A stretch of 64,000 nt of DNA. Origin: Isoetes taiwanensis. Lineage: Eukaryota > Streptophyta > Lycopodiopsida > Isoetales > Isoetaceae. The stretch is taken from positions 96,368-160,367 of the forward strand of contig JAJEKV010000523.1 in the NCBI GenBank assembly GCA_021234155.1, written 5' to 3'. The translations under genes and the position numbers were made by a program. Below, in pieces: positions 44,582 through 57,130 of the stretch. Under the pieces are notes generated by a model. That model was not told the origin of the DNA, ran no database searches, and saw nothing but the letters and a program-made list of their open reading frames with translations. Position 1 is the first letter of the stretch, and every line of letters begins with the position of its first letter.

Positions 44582-45120
44582 TGTTAGTCACGTTGCCTCA
44601 TGCAGGGGACTATTCATGCATCTGACGGACAGGTCAAGCTCAAGGATCGCCGGTCAACCCACGGGTCAGCCATCAAGGCCCTTGAAGACCAAGGCGACCT
44701 ATCAAAAGCCCGCTCGGGACAAGTGAGGGCGAGCGTCAGCGTCAGCGTGATTCTAGGCACTTCAAGAGGCACCGTAACATTCCAAATCGGGCCTCCTTCA
44801 GTCGGCACCGAATCCGGTCGAGTGTCTATATTGGGCCAAAGGCCATTTGTACTATATATATGAGTAGAGCTAGCATATGAGGGCTAGATGAGTTTTGAGT
44901 CTTGTCTCTCTTGGTCTTCTCTCGTTAGAGCTCATGTATGTTCATCATTGATATCCAGAAGCATATCATTTTCCTCTCATTGTTCTTTTACATTTCGTTT
45001 TCTTCTTCTTGTTCTTTTCTTTCGTCAGCGTGACATAGTCCCCAGTTCTCTGTTAGATCCAAGGGTCCTCCCACGAGGAGGGCTATCTTTGCGAAGGAGT
45101 TCGAACCCGGACCCCAAACA
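44582..45120 (+). repeat. Gypsy 3' LTR
   Basis: 539 bp, begins TGTTAGTCA and ends CCAAACA. A TATA box lies at 44853-44861. It is followed at once by the target-site duplication ATGAT. Confidence 0.95.
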
Positions 45121-45125
45121 ATGAT

Positions 45126-46480
45126 GCGTAAGTAGGATATAGTCTATGTCTAACTTTTCCATTCCGGAATCTGTGATTTAATGCACGGTTCAACCGTTTT
45201 TGGAAAGCATCTAGCTTAGCATGATCCAATTTCCTTTGGGCTTGAAATGGGTGGGGACTTCTACCACTTAATTTTCCCTTCAAGTTAAAGTTGGCCAACA
45301 TGATGGGACTCCGGTAATTTTATGGTGGAATTCAAGCGTCTCAATAAATTGCTACATGGCGATATGAGCAAGTAATCCACAATACTCTCTCCCATCGGGT
45401 GATACATGTCTTTGGTATTTGTCTGTTTATATTGCTCTATTCCATTCATGATCTTGGGACATGCGATGCCAAAATCAGCGGCTTGTCTCCCATTGCATTT
45501 GACCCTGATCTGTAGGTGGCATATGAAACTCTTGTCGTCCTCTTCTAATAAGAGTGGATTCCCTTTTGTATGTATGATACGGTCTGCGACCCTTTTGTTC
45601 TTGCATTGAAGTGGCCACAACCAAGACCTCTCCTCTATCTTTGTATATTAATGTTTCTTTTTGCTAAGATCATGCGGTGCGGGTTGTCTGTCCAAACCGA
45701 CGATTTGTAAGCGGTCATGTTCAGGGGCGTAATAACATGTGGCTACATACACTTTCGGCGATTCCTCAACTCTACTTGTAACCACATGTCTTTGTTTAAA
45801 TTCATGCTTTGCCACTATTTTATGTGTTTGCGACTTACATTCCAGAGCATACTGCCGGGCCTCCATATCCGATCCTACTCCATGTTCCCTTATGTTCCGG
45901 ACCGAATCTACTATGGTGAGATATGTCTAGGAGTGGCCTAGATTGATGCTCTTATGTCTCAGAAGAAACACGTCCATTTTGCATAACACATCCATGCTGC
46001 GGCTACTTTCTCATTTGAAAGTCCATGTATATCCATGATTGGTGACCTCAAAGGTCCCAAGTTCCTATTCTTTCTTCTTTCTAGGCCTCTTGCCTTTCAC
46101 TGCTCTATCCGGATACGCCAACAAAGCCTTTTGTCACTGGCCTCTTTTACTTTTGCCCATTCCTTTTTCTAACTTCCGGTTATTGTGGGAGTTAGATCCA
46201 TATCAATCGAGATCTTTTGACCTTTCAATGCCCCTCGTTTTTTGTAGGACCCTATTGCGGGGCTTCCTCGATTGCTTCATCGAACTAAAATTGGTGCATT
46301 AAAATTTCTTTGGCTTACCAAGTCTCCTTTATGAATGGCTTGAGGTTCATGTGGATGCATGACCTCCTTGAAAATTGTGCAATGACCTGGTTTGTATCTT
46401 CATTTTGGTGTTCATTGGCGAGAGATCTTGATTTTTACTCAATTACGTTCTTCGGCCTCTGCTGAGATACGTTCATGATG
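45126..46480 (-). mobile_element. LINE fragment 2, part 1: endonuclease domain
   Basis: Read from 46480 downward on the minus strand: MHPHEPQAI (about 46360), an endonuclease start MDIHGLSNEKVAAAW (about 46040-45990), VYVATCYYAPEHDR (about 45760-45710), a GDFNAR-like stretch, then DYLLISPCSNLLRRLNS (about 45380-45330) and KLSGRSPHPF (about 45270). MHPHEPQ and CYAP are shared with LINE fragment 1, so the two belong to one family. The piece stops exactly at the gypsy insertion site and resumes at 34225. Confidence 0.8.
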
Positions 46481-46493
46481 CAGATCCATTTGT

Positions 46494-47040
46494 CACTACA
46501 AGAGAATGCATGCTAGACGTCAGGTAAATCGTCAGAAAGCCTTCACAAATCGGGGAGAAGTGTCGGTATTTGGTGGTTTCTCGACTAATAGCGACTAATA
46601 TTATCGGCGATTGTCGCGTCCCGGATGTTTGCGTCGGTGAATCGTCGGATATCGTCACTTCATCAATGTGATTACTCGTCAAGATATTAGTCGGAAAAAA
46701 TGCGTCAAAATAATAGTCGACAATAGTCATCATATTGGGCGGTTTTAGTCAAGGTACTAGTCGGGTGAATGAATTAAGACTTAATCGGGTTTATAATGGA
46801 AATTTTTGGTCGGGTTATTCGAGAATATTAGTGGGTTATTAGTCAAATATTTGTCAACATATTAATCGAGAATATTAGTCGGGAATATTGTTGGGGCTTT
46901 TAGTCAACTTATTGGTTAGGATAATAATCGGGATACTAAATTAGGGAATATTAGTTAGGCTCTTGAGTCGACTTAATAGTTAGTTATTAAGTGGGGCGGT
47001 GGTCACTCATTAGTAAGACATAAGCGTCATTATAATAGTA
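46494..47040 (+). mobile_element. CACTA transposon left end with subterminal repeats
   Basis: The stretch starts CACTACAAGAGAATG, the canonical CACTA terminus. It is followed by some 500 bp crowded with 'ttagtcggg', 'attagtcaa' and 'gactaat' motifs in both orientations. Such subterminal motif arrays bind the transposase in En/Spm-type elements. A candidate partner end is at 53946-53973. Confidence 0.7.
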
Positions 47041-47479
47041 AGGAGATTATTTAGCTCGTGTGAATTCAATTCTTTGGCAAATTGGGTTCAATAATAGACT
47101 AAAACTATGACAGATTTCGTCTTCAAGAAGAAGATATGACAATGGTTACATAATATATACATTGCAAAAATATACGTTATGTAGCCCTATTTTTCACAAT
47201 TGATATATAACTTTTGCATTGCAATTGACTGTCGACTTCCTTCATCACCATGAATGGACCGATGAATAGAACACATATACATTAAAGATATAGATTAATA
47301 ATATGACATAACATTAAAACGATTATTATGCCTTCACAACAAAATAGACTTTCTATTAGTTCAAATCTTGCAAAAACATTTAGTTCAAAGCGTCATTACA
47401 TTGGTTCAAAAGCGTCATTATCATATCGGATCGGATGATGAAGTTATAAACATTTTTAGAAGCGGGGGGTGTCATTGTT

Positions 47480-48180
47480 TCAATGCTAGTTTTATACTTC
47501 AAATGCGGCTTTTGGATTGACTTGTACTTTCTGCAATGTTTTTAATACGGTTTCATCCACGAAGTCGGAGCTCAAGTTTACGCCAATGAGTTTGCGGCTG
47601 CCCTTCTTACCTTTTTTCCTTGAAGTGGGCCGCATTATCACTTGCCTTTCTCTTCCCTAGCAGTCATTTCCTTCTCTCTTGAGGGGCTCTCATCTCAGCA
47701 TCCGGTGACATATCATGTACCCAATTGGGTTATAGCGTCATCATTACCCTCTAAATATTCAATATTTTTCTTCTTCAATATCATCCCTTCCTTCCACTAC
47801 TACGTCTTCTTGTTCCCCTTTATCACCCTCACCTCCATCAACACTTTCATTAACATCTCCCTCACCTCCATCAACAATTGCATTAGCATCTCCATCACCT
47901 CCATTGAATCCGTTGAAGTCATTCCCTCCTATTTCATTGATGTCATTGCCTCCATTTTCACCAATGTCCAAATGATCTTGTCCTAAAACTCCATCCATCT
48001 CGATGTTTACGTCCTAAATAAACACAATATTCAAGTTTAAAATGTTTGTATGAATATATAAGCCATAAGGCATATACTAACCTTCCTTTTCTTTTTGCGC
48101 TCTTGTTCTTCCTCGCCCTTCCTTTTCTTTTGCGCTCCTTGTTCCTTCCTCGCCCCTTCTTTCCTAAATGGTCCAACGCC
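47480..48180 (-). pseudogene. Asp/Gly-rich ORF inside the CACTA-like region
   Basis: Minus-strand frames at 48176-47958 and 47998-47759 encode a basic segment (KERKRKGRARKNKSAKR) and an acidic repeat with VDGGEGD units. They could be the C-terminal part of a transposon protein. No DDE transposase motif was found. Confidence 0.3.
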
Positions 48181-49030
48181 TTAAACTACAAACAAAACAT
48201 GTCAGCAGCATTAAAAACAGGGATAAATCCCACGAGCGTAATCCCAAGGAAAAAATCCTCGAGCATAATCCAAAACAATCAACCTTCCATTTTACTCACA
48301 AAAGTATAACTCAGAATGTTTTAATACAATGCTCTAAGCCCACAGATCTGCAATAAAAGTCTGTAATCAGGCTGAGCTGAGGCTAGCGATGTGGATTAAT
48401 TTTGTCTAATTTTCTCGGATTGGGCATCATATCTGGTGCACCATATCTATTAAATCTGTTTGAAAATGAGTTGCAATGATCAGTTTTATGAAGTTTGGAG
48501 TAAGAGCAGATCTTCAACAGCATGATACAGCATACAGGATTTACAATTTCTGATTAACAAAGCGTGAATCAAGGTAGATTTAATTCTTTTCGGATGACCT
48601 GCACAAGCTGCAGAATAGAGTCTAGCAAAATCAATACGTTTATTCAATTTATACAGTTGGGAGAAAAAGACGTCAGCGTTTATCCAATTTATAAAGTTGG
48701 GTAGCTTCACAGCGTACAGATGGGATGATTTGCATTATCTGATCAACAAAAGCAGATAGTTGATGGATCTAAGAAACTAAGTTCATAAAAGGGTAGACAT
48801 GATTCTTTTGGATGACGTGCACAAGCTGCAGTATAGACCCTGGGAAAAGCTATGAAAAAATCTCAAACCATACCGCCATACATACATTAATGATTGACAC
48901 AGTACAGTTCCGGCATTGCATTTAGATTTCTAACAGAAACAAAAGGACACATAAGTATAAGTGATAAATAAAACTAACGGGGAAAGGATCGTTAACCATG
49001 GTGCGGTATCCTTCATTTACGCCTTATCCC
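48180..49030. other. No gene recognised; one 40-bp direct repeat
   Basis: The phrase 'attctttt.ggatgac.tgcacaagctgcag' occurs at about 48583 and 48801. Nothing else is identifiable. Confidence 0.4.
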
Positions 49031-49044
49031 TTATTGCCTACTCT

Positions 49045-49800
49045 CAGCCTTATGTTCAAATTTATGATGTCCTAACATGGCAGTGCAGCCATGACTGACA
49101 GAACACATGCCTTGATGGGCTTGAACCATGTCCTTCTCAAGTATGGCAACGCTAACATTCAACTTCTTGGCAAGCTCTTGAGTTAGCAGCATCCTATAAT
49201 TCAACAGCTGCTCGAAGGCGCTTGTTGTCTGCCGGTCCGATCTTGATGCAAATGAATTACCAACTTGGTTTGCCCTTATAACCATGGGAGGCTTTTTGCA
49301 GTCCAACACCACTGTCCTCAAATGTAGTTGTGGATAAAATGGCAATGGAGGTTTAAAACCATTCAGGCTGCAGTAGACCAGGTTCAAAAATGGCATCACT
49401 ACTTACATCATCAAGATCAATGCAGGGATTTATGAGAACAAGGTTATAATACCCAAATCTGCTAAGAATGTGGTGTTTGTAGGGGATGGAATTGGCAAGA
49501 CAATTATTACTGGCAAAAAGCGTTGGAAAGGATTTGACAGTGCAGAACACTGCAGGAGCAGCTATATGAACAGGCTGTAGCAGTAAGGGGTGAGTGCAGA
49601 CAAGGTGACATTCCACAAGTGCCAATTTGAAGGCTTCAGGATACTCTCTACACGCATGTACTGAGGCAATTTTACAGAGAATGCACCATCTACGGCAGCG
49701 TTGACTTCGTCTTTGGCAGCAGCAACGTAGTCAAAGCTGCACCGTCAAAGCCTGATCATAGCTATGCGATTCCAAAATGAAGGACAGATAGCACAGTATG
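49045..49800 (+). pseudogene. Pectinesterase (pectin methylesterase) fragment with PMEI-type pro-region
   Basis: Plus-strand blocks in changing frames follow a plant type-I pectinesterase. NTCLDGL at about 49100-49122 is the end of the inhibitor-like pro-domain. ARRRLLS at about 49210-49232 is a processing-type RRLL motif. Next come FKTIQAAVDQV (49350-49383), KVIIPKSAKNVVFVGDG (49440-49490), LTVQNTAGAA (49533-49562) and QAVAVR. GFQDTLYTH and [16 protein letters not shown] (49632-49724) keep the catalytic Gln/Asp motifs. About 40 codons are missing between GKTIITG and LTVQNTAG. Nothing of the C-terminal WRPW region was found. The enzyme demethylates cell-wall pectin when intact; this copy cannot. 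Confidence 0.85.
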
Positions 49801-50486
49801 GTAAAATGCTTCGAATGAGGAACAAGGTGTGGTAGAAGACCAGATATGCCATGATGCTGACTGCTCCATTAATCATGAGTGCATGCCACTGCTTGCATCT
49901 GTACAGTGTACACACACAAAAAGTAGAGACTAGAAATTTGTTTCTTTGTCAAGGAAAAAAGAACTCTTAATCTTGGAAAACAGAGCCCTACTATCAGAAT
50001 TGGAGCTGCTATCAGTCAATCTCTTCAATCAGAGCGTCACTAGACTTTCTTATTATAGGTCACTGGTGTCAGTCCTTTAGTATTATGAGGTTTTTCTTTA
50101 CTTCAATAGACCTTTAAAATTATTGCTGGTAAAGAGGACAAAGCCTTGAATGTGGGTTTTTGCGAGCTGCTAAGGGCACTAATGAAACAAGACAACCGAG
50201 TCATCTGGTGTTTTTGTGCAGCATCACATGGCTCTTCTACAACAGTCCTACAAGTGGATGCTGCCATAATCTCTTTAAATCACTCATTATTAAACCAAAA
50301 GATTGTTTGGATTTTGATGGCCATTGCCATAACCAGCTCCTGCTGAGCCTTTGAAAGACCAATCATTTCATCACAGACTGGAAGTCATAATTTTCTCTGT
50401 TCTAATTCCCAAAAATCACCATCTTATCTACAAATCCCTGAACCTGTCCATTCATCTACGTCTCAACTACAAGTGTTATGACATGT

Positions 50487-50612
50487 TTAAGTAAAAACCA
50501 GTCTAGCATAGCTCAGCAAGGACATAAAAACCAGTCTAGCTCATAAAAAAGCTCATAAAAACCAGTCTAGCATAGCTCATAGTAAAACCAGTCTAGCATA
50601 GCTCATAAAAAA
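50487..50612. repeat. Short tandem repeat, unit about 25-30 bp
   Basis: Four to five copies of 'aaaaccagtctagcatagct' separated by 'cataaaaa' variants. Confidence 0.8.
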
Positions 50613-50999
50613 GAAAAAAAAAATGCTCATAAAGCAAGATTAGTACTTACGTTTCCGGGAACTCTTCTTGGGCAATTAAAAGCATCCCGATAGATCTTGT
50701 ATGGCCCTTTCTCCCACTATTTTACGAAAAGTTTTTGTCGACGGATAACAACCCCAATCTCGATACTACAAGGTCCAAAAAATTAGTTAAAGAAATTTTC
50801 AAAACATTACTTGTATTCTTACATAGTTGACATTGATGCCATCATTATCAGCGATCATCCAGACTCTTGGTGCCTCCACTCTTGAATGGGGCAGCTTTTA
50901 CTTGTTGGCCATTATTTTTAAACAATTTGTGCTACCTTTGATCTATTTCTTTATAATGGCACAAAATCGCTTCCCGCATTTGGTTTCACGATATAAGCA

Positions 51000-53597
51000 T
51001 ACATGGCATGGTCGTGGATTGGTGATAGGCGATTTGTAGAAATGATAAGCTTTATGCAATTTACAAGTGAAAAGCCTAGAATCGAGACCATATGCTTATG
51101 AGGTTCGTGCTAGATATAGCTGACTATTCAAGGCGCTAACAAAAGCAAAATGGGGATAGAATCTGGATCAATCCATTGAGGGCTAATCTATATCTTTGCG
51201 AGAGATAGAGTCACAATTAAATTAGCGGGGAGAATCATCGGGTGGAAAAAACGATGTGCTTATGCGGACTATAATGGTATTTGTCGCGGAGCGGGTTTTG
51301 GTAAAAGCCATGGGTATAGTGGTGGACATGTAAATCGAAGTGGTGGGATCTTTGAATGCAAGCGGTCTGGCTTCTGCTATCGATCACACTCAACAAGGGC
51401 TGAAAACTCTTCAAAAAGTTTGCGGGGAAAAAGCATGGGAAACAAATATGCACGACTACAAATGATTAATGAGCTAACATAACTCAAAAATTTACGGAAA
51501 GCGTTTAAGTGTAAAAGTGCCAATGGGGCTTTCGGGAATGAGCTACTAGAGTATGCAGCGGGTGTATCATGTACCAAATCTGAGATGGTATGGCACCGGT
51601 GGAGGAGAACATAAAAATATTTTTACGGTGATAATGTAAAGCTAAGCCTTAAGCATATGGCTAATGGGAAAGCAAGAGATTTCGGATGGCCTAGCGGTTG
51701 AAGCTTACGAAATGGGGAGGGACAACATGTTCAAAAGAATAGCGAAATCTTTAATCGGTCCTTACAAGATGGGTTTCGAGAACAATGGTGTGTTAATCGC
51801 GTTGTGCCTATCTTCAAAGCGGTGGCAAATGTCTGGGTGAGAAACTACCCACTATAATGATGGTAGTATCATGGCTAAACTCTTTGGTGCAATGCTTGAA
51901 AAGAAAGTCAATAGGCGAGGAGCATGAGGTAAGGGCATTATTAAGCGGGGTTTAGAAAGGATTTCTCAACCATTGACCACCTTATGACCTTTAGAGTCAT
52001 TGCAGAGAACAAAAGGTGCAAATGGTAATGTGTTATCTTGTTGCTTTGTTGATTTTGCCAAAGCTTTTGCCGAGGGTTTTCTTGAGATGCTTAAGCAAAA
52101 GGTTGGAACCTTTTGCAAGTCCACAGGGGAGTGAGGGAATGGTGTAGCCAGTTATGAAAAAGGTCTTGGTTGAGTTATCATTTCCCATGAATGGACGAGA
52201 AGGTGGCGCAACATAGGGGTGAAACAAGGGTGTCCATTGTCTCCAACTCTTGCGGCCTCTTTATTGATGAACTAGAATCATGGCTAAAAGCGGGAAGGAG
52301 GTGCGGGGAGTTTAGAATTGCGAGGATATGTTATCTGACTCACGCTATATCGACGATGTTATTCTTCTATCTAAAGCGGCATCGGGTTTCGGCAACAATT
52401 AAGCGCTCTCGGTCGTTTTGCATATCCACGAGGCATGCGTGTGAACAAAGGAAAAACCAAAGTGATGGTTATAGGTAGAAGAAAATTTTAGATATGATGT
52501 ATGAAGGAGACTTTGGAACAAACTTCGTACATACAAAGTGTTGGGGATTGAGGGCCGAATGGATACAAATGGAATGTAGGGTAGAAAAGAAGAATAGTAG
52601 GTGGCATCTTGAGAAGACTTTACGAGTACTATAACATATCACCGGGAATAACCATGTGGACAAGTGGGTTTGGGGAAGGCGATGTTTTAAAACATTGGTG
52701 CAACCCGGTTTGCTCTATGGGTGCCAAGTGTGGGGCTGGCCTATCAAAGAAAATGTGGGACAAGGTTGAGAATGTTCAAAAAACGTTTCCTTCTCGGTGA
52801 ATTGTGGGGTCAGCCCAAACACCATATGCAATGCTCTTAAGGAAGTTGGCTTCCTTGAAGGAGAATCACTTTATTTAACCCTTTCTTACAGGCGGTGGGA
52901 AATTAAATGATACTAGAATAACATCTCAGCTAGTAGAATCTCGATTCAAGAGCATTGGGATGGTATCAACAAGTTTGTGATGGGCAAGCAATTGGGGATT
53001 GACATTCATGATATGCGGAATCGGCGGAATCAGATGCTTAGTACATGATAACGTATGCTTTCGAGGCGTGGGAAAAATAGGGAGTGAAAATGGACTTCTA
53101 AGCGTGAGATCAATCAATGTTGGTATATCTTGAACAGGGGTATTTAAATGCAAGCCTTAGCACCGAAAAGTTGATGTCGGAAGCAAGACTTGAAGTAGCC
53201 ATAAGTTGGAAATTGAAGTGGGTGGCTTTTTCATGATGTTAGACAACAGTCACCTACTGTTCTTGTTGTAGAGAGCTCTTGTGGAAGGCGAACAACATGC
53301 TTTCTTAGAATCGTGGAGTTCTCTTATTTCTGAGGGACCAACATGGAATTATGGGTATCTAGTATACATGATCTCTTAAACTTAGATCTTTGTAGTTCTT
53401 GCCGATTTATCTAGATGATTGGTGGGCCTTTAGCAAGGTTATTGGAGCTGAATGAGTTGGTAGATAACCGAGGCCCAATGGCCTTGTTTGATGTATCTAT
53501 ATTTTTATATAGCTTTGTATGTAACATGGCCGCCTATGGACCTGAGGTCTAACCGGCGAGAATAATACATTTACATTTACATTTACATTATTTTTTT
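51000..53597 (+). mobile_element. LINE 3: L1-type reverse transcriptase and 3' tail, decayed
   Basis: In plus orientation the linker GKARDF.GLAVEAY (about 51675-51715) is followed by palm motifs. These are IMAKLFGAMLEKKVN (about 51870-51910), CCFVDFAKAF (52038-52068), GVKQGCPLSPT (52216-52247), FIDELESWL (52262-52290), YIDDVILLSKAASGF (52346-52390; the YADD box as YIDD) and RGMRVNKGKTKVMVIG (about 52430-52480). Several frameshifts are present. The 3' end carries four ACATTT units at 53567-53590, a typical microsatellite tail, then a T-run. It lies between the pectinesterase fragment and the candidate CACTA right end. The 5' limit is uncertain. Confidence 0.85.
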
Positions 53598-53945
53598 ACC
53601 AGGTTTCTCGAAATCTATCCCAAACTTTAGGTTTAACGTAATGCAGGGGCAGTTGTTAGCACCACATCAATCAAAAATTGCTTGCATGGTTGTGGCATGG
53701 ATTTCATTTGCCCTCCTTCACAATGCTACAAGATCAAACCCCATCTCTCCTTTGCTCAAGCTCGGGTTGCCAAGTCCATTTACGCTTCATTTTCGAGCAA
53801 GCATCCGGCCTATTCAAAATATGCGAGGCGCTCCGCCAATTATCTGTTTCCCTTTCAGCCAAAGGGCCTCCCTAAAAAAAACCTTACACCATATAGTATA
53901 GATAGCAATGGGTTGGCGACTTTGGCCTCATGCTCTGCTATCTTT

Positions 53946-53973
53946 GAAATAGACGCTATTTTTTCTTGTAGTA
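53946..53973 (-). mobile_element. Candidate CACTA right end
   Basis: The minus strand reads TACTACAAGAAAAAATAGCG, close to the CACTACAAGAGAATG start at 46494 but with the first base of CACTA changed. It would close a 7.5-kb element containing the pectinesterase fragment and LINE 3. The pairing is tentative because no target-site duplication could be fixed. Confidence 0.4.
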
Positions 53974-53992
53974 GGAAAAGCTTTGTTCATAC

Positions 53993-54232
53993 TATAACAA
54001 TTTAATCTGATTTAGAAAACGCTTGTAACAACAAATGAGAAAGCACTTGATCTTCTGAGGAAATGACTCAAGAACTTGGTAATATTTCATTGAATCAGGT
54101 TTTCTTTAAGTACACAATGCTTCATAATTCAAAAAGCTGAACTCAAGGAGTAATTTAGGCCAATTTGCTACAATTTAGGAACAGGAACTTCTACTTGGCA
54201 TAACTTAAGGGAATCATTTAATATTCTAACAC
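53993..54232 (-). repeat. Copia 3' LTR
   Basis: 240 bp. It aligns with the 5' LTR over its length, with a few short insertions. It is preceded (minus sense) by the polypurine stretch AGTAGGGG at 54233-54240. Confidence 0.92.
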
Positions 54233-54239
54233 CCCTACT

Positions 54240-56180
54240 TAAATGATGCTTCTTCAACACCCCCACTCAGGGATGCTTCTTCAGTGCGTGATTCTCCATG
54301 CGAGATGTTTGAAACCCGATGAAACTTAGGCTTTTTCAAGGCCTTGGTCATGATATCTGCTTTGTCATCTCATCGGTTTTGCAATATTTCAGCTTCACAA
54401 TTCCTTTGATAAAAATATCTCTAATGAAATGATATTTTATCTCAACATCTATTTCATACTCCTATGCCCGGATCATGAGCAACTTGTATTGCTCAACATT
54501 ATATCGCCATAATGATTAAAAGTTGTCATTCACATTGTATCATGTAACTCAAAGCCTAACCTTTAAACGGATAGCTTCATTGAAGGTGTGTGCCAAAAAA
54601 TATATTGACTTCAATTGATGATTGAGCAATGCCTTTGCTTGTTTCTTCTTGCTCCAACTTCGCGCACCACGCAGAGTGAAGACAAAACCGAGGTTGATCT
54701 TCTATCTTCATCCCGCCAAATGGATCGAGGAATCAAGCATTTCCTTGTTTTTGGCTTGCGATAGTGTATTCCATAGCGTGTGTGCAATGTACTTGGGGCA
54801 CCTTTTCAAAAGCAACACAATGAGTGCGTCTAGGGTCATTTAGAAGCCGACTAAGCTTAGATAATGACAATGCCAAATCGGCCTAGTTGCCTACTATGAC
54901 AAAGTTCATTGATCAATGATGTTCTGTCTTGCTCCAAAATATAATGTTGGTCGAGGATGAGCATATTGGATCATCGTCGAACGAAATCCCAAACTCCATG
55001 GGGTGTGGCCCTTTGTTTGCAAACCATGAACCAAAGGCGAGTTAACATCTTCTTGAATACCGTTCTTCTTGATGAAATCTCTTTGATGACCCTTCCTTTT
55101 TGATCATAAACAATCTGGATCCCTAGAAAGTGATGGATTTCTCAAGATCCTTCATTTGAAATGACTTGACAAATTAGTTTCATATACATCGGATCTTTTC
55201 TGTCTTTTAACCAACTATCACAAGATCATCAACATAACGGATAACAATCATTTGATTACCATTATTGTATTTAAAATACCAGGATCGGGATCATTGTGCT
55301 TATCATCGAAAACCGGATGTGTAAGTACGATTTAGCTTTGAATGCCGACACGGGTTGCCTATTTTAACCCGTATGGTGCCTTCCTTAATCTGCACTTGAT
55401 TTGTTCCTTGCTCAAAACCACGTGGTTGTTGAATATACACTTCTTCTTGCGACTCACCATGCAAAAGGCATTACATACATCCATTTGATGAATAAAAACT
55501 TTGTTGACATGCATATGCTAAGATGGTTCATTATAGAAGTCATCACGGCCCCCTTTGGTGCAAAAGGTTTTCTCATAGTCCACCCTGGATTTTGGGAAAA
55601 ACCTCTTGCTAAAGTCGAACTTTAAACTTCTCAACATTTCCATCACACTTGTGCTTGGTTTAAAACCCACTTTAGGCGATTCTTTGACTGTCGGATGGTA
55701 CGTCTACCAAGATCCAAGTTCACGCTTGTTGAATAGATTCTAGTTCACTCTCCATAGCCTTGATCCATTGCTCCTTCTACGTCTTTTTTCTGACTTCAAA
55801 ATAGGTTAGAGGTTCCAATATTTCATCACTTCCATACATGACATAATCATTCAACCATTTAGGAGGTCTTCTTCTCACTTTCGTGAAGGGCGTGAAGATC
55901 CTTCACATGCGGATGGGTTCTTTGAGACTATCATTCATGTACTCATGTTGCACCATTTTTCTTCATAAGGAAGGGATCTTCCTCAATAGTTTTGCGGTTT
56001 TGTAAATCTGTGACAACATCGAGTTAGAACATATATGCGGGCTTGGGGGGCGAGGAGAACTCTTCATCGGGATTAAAACAAAGGTTGATCTTTGAGTCTT
56101 TTCCCATGGGAAAAGCGGACTTCATACTCATTAAAGCGAGCATGACAACTTACTATGAGCTTATGGGTGTCAAGGTCATA
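54240..56180 (-). pseudogene. Copia reverse transcriptase and RNase H
   Basis: Minus-strand segments include QMDVCNAFCMVSRKK and CRLRKAPYGLK (about 55500-55380), equivalents of QMDVKSAFLHG and CxLKKALYGLKQ. The polymerase box MIVIRYVDDLVIVG follows, with YVDDL at 55222-55236. The RNase H end KADIMTKALKKPKFH (about 54375-54320) matches the usual ADIxTKAL-KF terminus. Stops and frameshifts are frequent. Confidence 0.88.
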
Positions 56181-57130
56181 AAAGCGAAATGCCTTTTGTT
56201 GGAACAATATCAATAAACATGCATGTTCTAATCGGGGCTCCATCTTTGGATTTGGTGAGGTAACTTAACAAAGGCTTTACATCCAAACACCTTTAAATTT
56301 GCAAGTGAAATACTTTTACAGCTCAAATTACCTCGAGGAATAAAGGCGATGCTTGCATGAGGGAATCTATTTATCAAATATGATGCGATCGAGCTGCTTC
56401 ACCCGTGAAAGGAACATTCATGGACGGACAACAAGGTTCTTGCCATTTCTATCCGGTTCTGATTCACTCTTTACGCTCTTCCATTTTGTTCGAGGAGCAT
56501 ATGGTGAGGTAAGTTGATGCTCAATCCCTTCTTGTACCTGAGAAATTTTGAAAAGCATTTGGCGGAACTCTCCTCCATTATCGATCTCAAAGATATCATG
56601 TATTCTCTCTGCATTCTTCTCAACAAATTTCTTGAGCGGACAAAAGAATTCATAGCTTGTCCCTTATTTTTGAGCAAGAACACAAGCAGTTTCCTTGTAA
56701 AATCATCTAAGAAAACTAGAAAATACCACCGATCCCATTGGTGTAGGTGGATCAATTGGGCCACAAAGATCGGTGTGAACTAGGGCCAATTTCTTTGAAG
56801 CATGAGATTGATTTGGGAAAAGCAAACTCGGTAACCTTGGTGCATAGCATTGAGGCGTTGCAAGGTTTGGAAGGTACCTTGTTTGACTTCATAAACCCTT
56901 GTCTTGCTTAGCATTTTTCCCAACTCCGGTGACCAAACCTATAGTGCCATAAGGATGCATCTTGGAGGTTATTTCTGCATTTTGAATTTCTCCTTCATGG
57001 ATAATTTGATATAAATTTCCATTTCTTAGTCTTTGTGAACATCACTTTGTTAGCGACATCAAGAACATCACATTGAGAATTTGAAATCTTACTCCAAAAC
57101 ACGCATCGTTAGTCTACTAACGGATATCAA
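56180..57130 (-). pseudogene. Copia integrase
   Basis: Minus strand: ALVHTDLCGPIDPPTPMG (about 56810-56750), FLVFLDDFTRKLLVFL (56720-56670; catalytic Asp), IDNGGEF (about 56580; second catalytic Asp), QLTSPYAPRTKW (about 56510-56475) and LKVFGCKAFVKLP (about 56290-56250). The HHCC part upstream (about 57010-56900) is poorly kept. Confidence 0.88.

Larger units (their letters stand above)
34226..45120 (+). mobile_element. Ty3/gypsy LTR retrotransposon, full length, decayed (10.9 kb)
   Basis: Two direct LTRs (34226-34767 and 44582-45120) begin TGTTAGTC, and the element is flanked by the 5-bp duplication ATGAT at 34221-34225 and 45121-45125. Between them lie, in order, gag with CCHC-like remnants, a candidate protease region, reverse transcriptase, RNase H and integrase. 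Then comes an extra 3.8-kb region, and a polypurine tract directly before the 3' LTR. All reading frames are broken by indels. The perfect duplication shows a single, unrearranged insertion. It interrupts a minus-strand LINE. Confidence 0.95.

Noticed and set aside
45061-45120. tRNA-like phrase 'gttcgaacc' at the gypsy LTR end as a primer-binding site or tRNA gene
   Set aside because: It lies inside the LTR, since the TSD follows 45120. No cloverleaf can be formed around it.
46473-46733. 86-codon minus-strand frame at the CACTA end
   Set aside because: It reads through the terminal and subterminal repeats and has no protein character.
49031-49399. 122-codon minus-strand frame
   Set aside because: It is antisense to the pectinesterase fragment, whose plus-strand motifs are specific.
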